Below are positions 6,891 through 10,157 of a DNA stretch of 10,157 nucleotides, one piece after another. Source of the stretch: Fidelibacterota bacterium (GTDB taxonomy: Bacteria; Marinisomatota; Marinisomatia; SCGC-AAA003-L08; GCA-002719095); assembly GCA_002705575.1 (NCBI GenBank), contig PAHI01000002.1:1-10157 (forward strand), written 5' to 3'. The notes under the pieces are model-generated. The model was not told where the DNA came from. It saw nothing but the letters and a program-made list of their open reading frames with translations, and did no database searches. How positions within the stretch are numbered: position 1 is the stretch's first letter; each line of letters starts with the position of its first letter. A program made the translations under genes and the position numbers.

Positions 6891-7474
6891 TAAAAGAATT
6901 TGAAAAACGTATTGCAGAGTATTATAATGCTCCTTTTGCAATAGCTACAGATAGTTGCACTCATGCTTTGGAGTTATCTCTTAGGTATGACAATCCACAA
7001 AATACTAGTATTATCATACCTGCAAGGACTTATATTAGTGTGCCTTTTACACTAATGAAACTAAATATACAATTTAATTTTTCTGATTACCTTTGGCAAG
7101 AATCTTATTTTTTAGGAAATACAAGAATAGTTGATGCGGCCGTTTGTTTTAAACAAAAATCCTATGTAAAAAATCAATTAATGTGTTTGAGTTTTCAGTT
7201 TAAAAAAATGTTAAATTTAGGAAGAGGTGGTGCAATACTTTGTTCAACTAAAAAAGAATATGATATATTAAAAAAAATGTCTTATGATGGTAGGAGTGAT
7301 AATGAACCTTGGGCAAAACAAAATATAGATACAATTGGATATCACTATTATATGACACCAGAAACTGCTCAACTAGGAATAGACAAATTAAAAAATGTTA
7401 CTTCCCAAAAAATTTGGAGTAGTGAAGATTATCCTTATTTACCTAATATGAAAGTTTTTAACATTTACCCTTGA
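6878..7474 (+). CDS. DegT/DnrJ/EryC1/StrS-type PLP aminotransferase, short form
   Basis: A 198-aa frame from the ATG at 6878. FEKRIAEYYNAPFAIATDSCTHALEL (split here as FEKRIAEYY at 8-16 and ATDSCTHALEL at 23-33) matches the sugar aminotransferase N-terminal block. IVDAA at 84-88 gives the Asp that contacts the PLP ring nitrogen. SFQFKKMLNLGRGG at 105-118 matches the family's S-F-x3-K...GEGG site, making Lys110 the probable Schiff-base lysine. GYHYYMTPETAQLGIDKL at 154-171 corresponds to GYNYRM..., with Asn and Arg changed. The family uses glutamate or glutamine to aminate a keto-sugar nucleotide. Normal length is about 360-400 aa; the C-terminal small domain is missing, so this is a minimal version. 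No ribosome binding site precedes the ATG, and the true start may be in another frame at 6786. Its TGA lies within the TTGACA of the next promoter. Confidence 0.8.
   Translation: MFKIVKEFEKRIAEYYNAPFAIATDSCTHALELSLRYDNPQNTSIIIPARTYISVPFTLMKLNIQFNFSDYLWQESYFLGNTRIVDAAVCFKQKSYVKNQLMCLSFQFKKMLNLGRGGAILCSTKKEYDILKKMSYDGRSDNEPWAKQNIDTIGYHYYMTPETAQLGIDKLKNVTSQKIWSSEDYPYLPNMKVFNIYP
6881..6887 (+). promoter_or_regulatory. Candidate -1 ribosomal slippery heptamer T TTA AAA
   Basis: In the frame running from 6786 the sequence reads T TTA AAA immediately followed by TAG. This fits the X XXY YYZ form of -1 frameshift sites, so both the P-site and A-site tRNAs could re-pair after a one-base backward slip. 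Slippage takes the ribosome into the aminotransferase frame at ATA (6887). A GGGGG run at 6862-6866 lies about 14 bases upstream and might act as a weak Shine-Dalgarno-like stimulator. No strong stem lies at the usual 5-9 bases downstream. A missing base in the A run at 6884-6887 would give the same picture. Confidence 0.4.
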
Positions 7475-7500
7475 CAATTAATATATAACTATGTTAAGTT
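7468..7500 (+). promoter_or_regulatory. Putative sigma70-like promoter upstream of the metallopeptidase-VWA gene
   Basis: TTGACA at 7471-7476 is a perfect -35 hexamer. A TG-T extended element is followed by a weak -10, TAAGTT at 7495-7500, with an 18-base spacer. The -35 overlaps the stop codon of the aminotransferase (TGA 7472-7474). The whole box CCCTTGACAATTAA (7468-7481) recurs before the next gene. The start codon is at 7525, with GAGG at 7515-7518 as ribosome binding site. Confidence 0.55.
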
Positions 7501-7524
7501 TAATTATAAGTTGATGAGGATATT

Positions 7525-9771
7525 ATGAATAACAAAAAAACAACAATCGCAAAATTACTTGCTACTGAAAATATTACCATTGAATGGAATAAAGTAAATA
7601 CTGCAAGTTTTGATGTCAAACACAGAATTTTGACACTCCCAATATATGAAGGTATGAATGACAATATTCAAGAGTTGATGCAATTGCACGAAGTTGGTCA
7701 CGCCTTATATACCCCATTAGATATGTTAGAAACTGCTAAAGATAAAAATCTTAATAAAGGTATTATTAATGTTATAGAGGATGTTAGAATTGAAAAAGCA
7801 ATTCAAAAGAAATACCCTGGTGCAGTTAAATGTTTTGAAAAAGGTTATGAAGATTTAATTGAACAAGATTTCTTCGGTATAAAAAATAAAAATGTTTCTA
7901 AATTACATTTAATGGATAGAGTTAATCTACATTTCAAACATATAAAGGATGTTCCATTTACTGAAGATGAAATGAAAATAGTTAAAATGGTTGATGATTG
8001 TAAGACACCTGAAGATGTTTTACAAGCTGCAGAAATTATTGGTGCATTAGAAAACGAAAAGAAAAAAGAAGAAGATGATGCACAAAAAATGGCAGCCGCT
8101 ACCCAAGATCAAGACGGAGAAATAGATGCCGACAACCAAGAAACACAACCCGAAACAAATTCTCAAGAAGAAGAATCAGATGCTACAGAAGCTGGGAATG
8201 TTGGAGAAGAAGAAGAAACTGAAGAGAAAGTAGAAGAAAATGCAGAAACAGGTCGTGGTCAGAATACTGAAGATGCAAAAGATGAAAATAAAGAGGAAAA
8301 CGAGATAGGTGATGTAGAAGGTAAAAATGATACATTACCTACAAATAATGATTCTTTTGAATCTGAAACTCAAAATCAATTAGATAAACATATTGAATCT
8401 AAAGTAGATATTACTGCAACAAAAAGATTATATATGAATGTTCCTAAGATTAATCTTGATAATCTTATTATAAAATATGATAGAGTTTTAAAAGAATGTG
8501 ACAAACATTATAATAAAACTGATCATCAAGGTAGTTTTAAACAAAACACTCTTGAAGAGATTAAAACTATTAAAGAGGAAAATAAAAAAGTCGTTGCTTA
8601 TATGGCAAAAGAATTTGAAATGAAAAAAGCTGCAGATCAATATGCAAGAGCCCAAACTTCAAAAACAGGTACTTTAGATTTAAATAAATTACATACTTAC
8701 AAATATAATGATGATTTATTTGCAAAAGTTACTACATTGCCTGGTGCAACAAATCATGCCATGATTATTCATATTGATTGGTCTGGTTCAATGGCATACA
8801 ATTTATCTTCTACTATGAAACAATTATTTAATTTAATTTGGTTTTGTAAAAGAGTAAATATTCCATTTGAGGTTTATGCATTTACTTCAGGTTATTATAG
8901 AAAACATCATATGTATGATGTTGAGGATGCTCCTGCAATTACTAATTGGGTATGGGGTGATGCAAACATAGATGGTCTTAATCTTATAAATTTCTTTTCA
9001 AGCAAAATGAAAAATGCAGAATTAGATAAAATGATGCATTATGTTTGGATGATCACTCAAAGATATGGTTATAGAGATTGGAGAAGCAGAGGTTATCCAA
9101 TTGAATTACCAAGACAATATTCTTTAGATGCAACACCACTTGATCATACAATACTTGCAAGTTTAGATTTAATAGACGCTTATAAGAAACAAACAAAAGT
9201 TCAAAAAATGAATCTTATATTTCTTACTGATGGTGCTAGTCATGATATTAATGGAAAAAACGTCACTACAAAAAGAAGTGATGGTGGAATTGAGAAAGAT
9301 ATACAGCAAGGATATGGTAGAACTACTTATCTTAAAGATAAAGTAAGTGGTAAAACTGTTGTTTATGGTAGAGAAACAAGAAGAGAATCAACAATCGCAT
9401 ATTTAAATCTTTTAAAGATGCGACACCCAGATGTAAATGTTGTTGGATTTTTCCTTGCAGGCAATAAAAGAGGTGTAGTTCCTAAACACGATATAATTGA
9501 TAAATTAAGATTACGTTATACTGATGCAGATTATGAACAAGTGCTTGCAGCTGCTAAAAAAGCCCTATCTAAAGATAAAGTTCTAGTTGTTAAATCTCAG
9601 GGTTATGATGAGTATTATATCTTACCTACAAATAGTGAGGAAGTAGAAGGTGATTTAGATATTCAAGAGGGGGCATCAGTTGCCGTCATGAAAAGAGCAT
9701 TTATGAAATCTACTTCTGCAAAAAGATTAAATAGACAATTGCTAAATAAATTCATAAAAATGGTTGCTTGA
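7525..9771 (+). CDS. CobT-like VWA-domain protein with N-terminal HExxH metallopeptidase motif
   Basis: A 748-aa protein in three parts. Residues 1-175 hold LHEVGHALYTP with HEVGH at 55-59, and VIEDVRIEKAI at 83-93, where Glu85 could be the third zinc ligand. The last motif also resembles the EQARVE block of CobT. Residues about 177-275 form an acidic, Glu/Asp/Asn/Gln-rich, probably disordered linker, as in CobT and ChlD. Residues about 410-700 are a VWA domain with a complete-looking MIDAS: Asp418, Ser420 and Ser422 (IDWSGSM), Thr537 (ATPLD) and TDG at 568-570. CobT-type VWA proteins act with a MoxR-class AAA+ ATPase such as CobS, and such an ATPase appears to follow. Cobalt chelation is doubtful, since no CobN-type subunit is visible here and the HExxH motif points to peptidase activity. 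ATG 7525 has GAGG at 7515-7518. Confidence 0.85.
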   Translation: MNNKKTTIAKLLATENITIEWNKVNTASFDVKHRILTLPIYEGMNDNIQELMQLHEVGHALYTPLDMLETAKDKNLNKGIINVIEDVRIEKAIQKKYPGAVKCFEKGYEDLIEQDFFGIKNKNVSKLHLMDRVNLHFKHIKDVPFTEDEMKIVKMVDDCKTPEDVLQAAEIIGALENEKKKEEDDAQKMAAATQDQDGEIDADNQETQPETNSQEEESDATEAGNVGEEEETEEKVEENAETGRGQNTEDAKDENKEENEIGDVEGKNDTLPTNNDSFESETQNQLDKHIESKVDITATKRLYMNVPKINLDNLIIKYDRVLKECDKHYNKTDHQGSFKQNTLEEIKTIKEENKKVVAYMAKEFEMKKAADQYARAQTSKTGTLDLNKLHTYKYNDDLFAKVTTLPGATNHAMIIHIDWSGSMAYNLSSTMKQLFNLIWFCKRVNIPFEVYAFTSGYYRKHHMYDVEDAPAITNWVWGDANIDGLNLINFFSSKMKNAELDKMMHYVWMITQRYGYRDWRSRGYPIELPRQYSLDATPLDHTILASLDLIDAYKKQTKVQKMNLIFLTDGASHDINGKNVTTKRSDGGIEKDIQQGYGRTTYLKDKVSGKTVVYGRETRRESTIAYLNLLKMRHPDVNVVGFFLAGNKRGVVPKHDIIDKLRLRYTDADYEQVLAAAKKALSKDKVLVVKSQGYDEYYILPTNSEEVEGDLDIQEGASVAVMKRAFMKSTSAKRLNRQLLNKFIKMVA

Positions 9772-9803
9772 CCCTTGACAATTAACCATTAATGTGTTAG
9801 CTA
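9772..9803 (+). promoter_or_regulatory. Putative sigma70-like promoter upstream of the CobS-like gene
   Basis: TTGACA at 9775-9780 is followed after 17 bases by TAGCTA at 9798-9803, preceded by a TG-T extended element (TGTTA at 9795-9799). The box CCCTTGACAATTAA (9772-9785) is identical to that at 7468-7481 and begins right after the TGA of the previous gene. A TATAAT lies at 9804-9809 but is 23 bases from the -35, too far for a normal pair. An 8-base palindrome, CATTAATG, sits at 9787-9794 in the spacer. Confidence 0.55.
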
Positions 9804-9843
9804 TATAATATATGATGATAACAAAAAGTGAGAGGTAATAATT

Positions 9844-10157
9844 ATGTTGACACCATCAAAACAAAAGTTCGTAGATATCGCCGCTAAAATATACGGCGAA
9901 GGTGCGATACTTACTAGGAAACAAATTTATGATGTTGCCCTAGAAAACAATATTCCTAAACCAACTTGGATATATAAAAACAAAAAAAATGCATATAAAG
10001 TTGGATATGGTAAGTATCAATTACCAACTGATAAAGTTAAAGTTGCAGAACAACCTGCAACACCTGTTGAACATACAACAGTAAATTTGATTGCTACTAA
10101 TATGGAAACTCAAAATTTAATTCCACAAAAATTTGACGGATTTGTTTCTTGGGGTCA
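9844..10157 (+). CDS. CobS-like MoxR-class AAA+ ATPase, N-terminal part (runs off window)
   Basis: The frame is open from ATG 9844 to the window end (104 codons). AGAGG at about 9831-9835 is a good ribosome binding site. The first 60 residues (start MLTPSKQKFVDIAAKIYGEG) form a small Lys-rich domain resembling a winged helix, ending in KYQLP. A Pro/Thr/Val-rich linker follows, and the last visible residues are NLIPQKFDGFVSWG. From knowledge of marine T4-like phages, a similar LIPxKxxxFVxWG stretch comes just before the AAA+ core (Walker A GLSGNGKT) of their CobS-like proteins. The Walker motifs are outside the window, so the ATPase call rests on this remembered pattern and on the CobT-like VWA neighbour. 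AAA+/VWA gene pairs are the rule for MoxR-class systems. Its own promoter copy suggests coordinated expression. Confidence 0.65.
   Translation, partial: MLTPSKQKFVDIAAKIYGEGAILTRKQIYDVALENNIPKPTWIYKNKKNAYKVGYGKYQLPTDKVKVAEQPATPVEHTTVNLIATNMETQNLIPQKFDGFVSWG

Noticed and set aside
6917..6932. Hairpin as stimulator of the -1 frameshift
   Set aside because: The stem is AT-rich with a wobble pair and starts about 29 bases after the heptamer, too far for a standard stimulatory structure.
6758..6964. 68-codon minus-strand frame across the dehydrogenase/aminotransferase junction
   Set aside because: Overlaps two plus-strand genes; its openness is explained by the plus-strand coding frames and no ribosome binding site was seen.
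7525..9771. Calling the VWA protein a true cobaltochelatase subunit
   Set aside because: The HEVGH motif is not part of what I know of CobT function, and no large chelatase subunit or cobalamin gene is visible here, so only CobT-like is supported.
9804..9809. TATAAT as the -10 of the second promoter
   Set aside because: Spacer to TTGACA would be 23 bases; the TGTTAGCTA element at 17 bases is more consistent with the first promoter.
1..10157. CRISPR arrays, tRNA genes, insertion sequences, attachment sites
   Set aside because: No repeated spacer pattern, no tRNA cloverleaf, no transposase and no long terminal repeats were seen by eye; the only clear exact repeat noted is the 14-base promoter box.

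Overview
The window is AT-rich (roughly 30% GC by eye), densely packed and transcribed from the + strand only. Neighbouring genes overlap by 4 to 50 bases, often as ATGA stop/start junctions. This packing, the mixture of sugar-, cofactor- and surface-modifying enzymes, and a closing CobT-like/CobS-like gene pair resemble the genomes of marine T4-like myoviruses (pelagiphages and cyanophages). No capsid, tail or replication gene is visible, so the phage assignment is an inference from gene content and layout; a host genomic island is less likely but not excluded.

Region A (1-7474) is one unbroken gene train. In order it holds: the 3' end of an unrecognised gene; a 37-codon small ORF; a class I SAM methyltransferase; a radical SAM enzyme split over two frames; a NodU/CmcH-type O-carbamoyltransferase; an SGNH/GDSL-type hydrolase; an unrecognised 350-aa protein; a 2-oxoglutarate/Fe(II)-type dioxygenase; a nucleotide-sugar 6-dehydrogenase; and a short DegT/DnrJ-type PLP aminotransferase whose N-terminus appears to lie in another frame. 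This is the toolkit of a glycan- or small-molecule-tailoring pathway: oxidise and aminate a nucleotide sugar, then methylate, carbamoylate, hydroxylate or deacylate. The product cannot be named from sequence.

Region B (7475-10157) is a separate unit. A 748-aa protein has an N-terminal HEVGH metallopeptidase motif, a long acidic linker and a C-terminal VWA domain with a MIDAS site. It is followed by the N-terminus of a protein that resembles the CobS-like AAA+ ATPases of marine phages and runs off the window. Each of these two genes is preceded by the same 14-base box (CCCTTGACAATTAA), which contains a perfect -35 hexamer placed at the stop codon of the preceding gene. The two genes therefore probably have matching promoters of their own.

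The points most worth a second look are: two reading-frame breaks in the same (-1) direction, one lying exactly on the slippery heptamer T TTA AAA followed by a TAG stop; the metallopeptidase-VWA/AAA+ pair; the twin promoter box; and the unnamed tailoring cluster.
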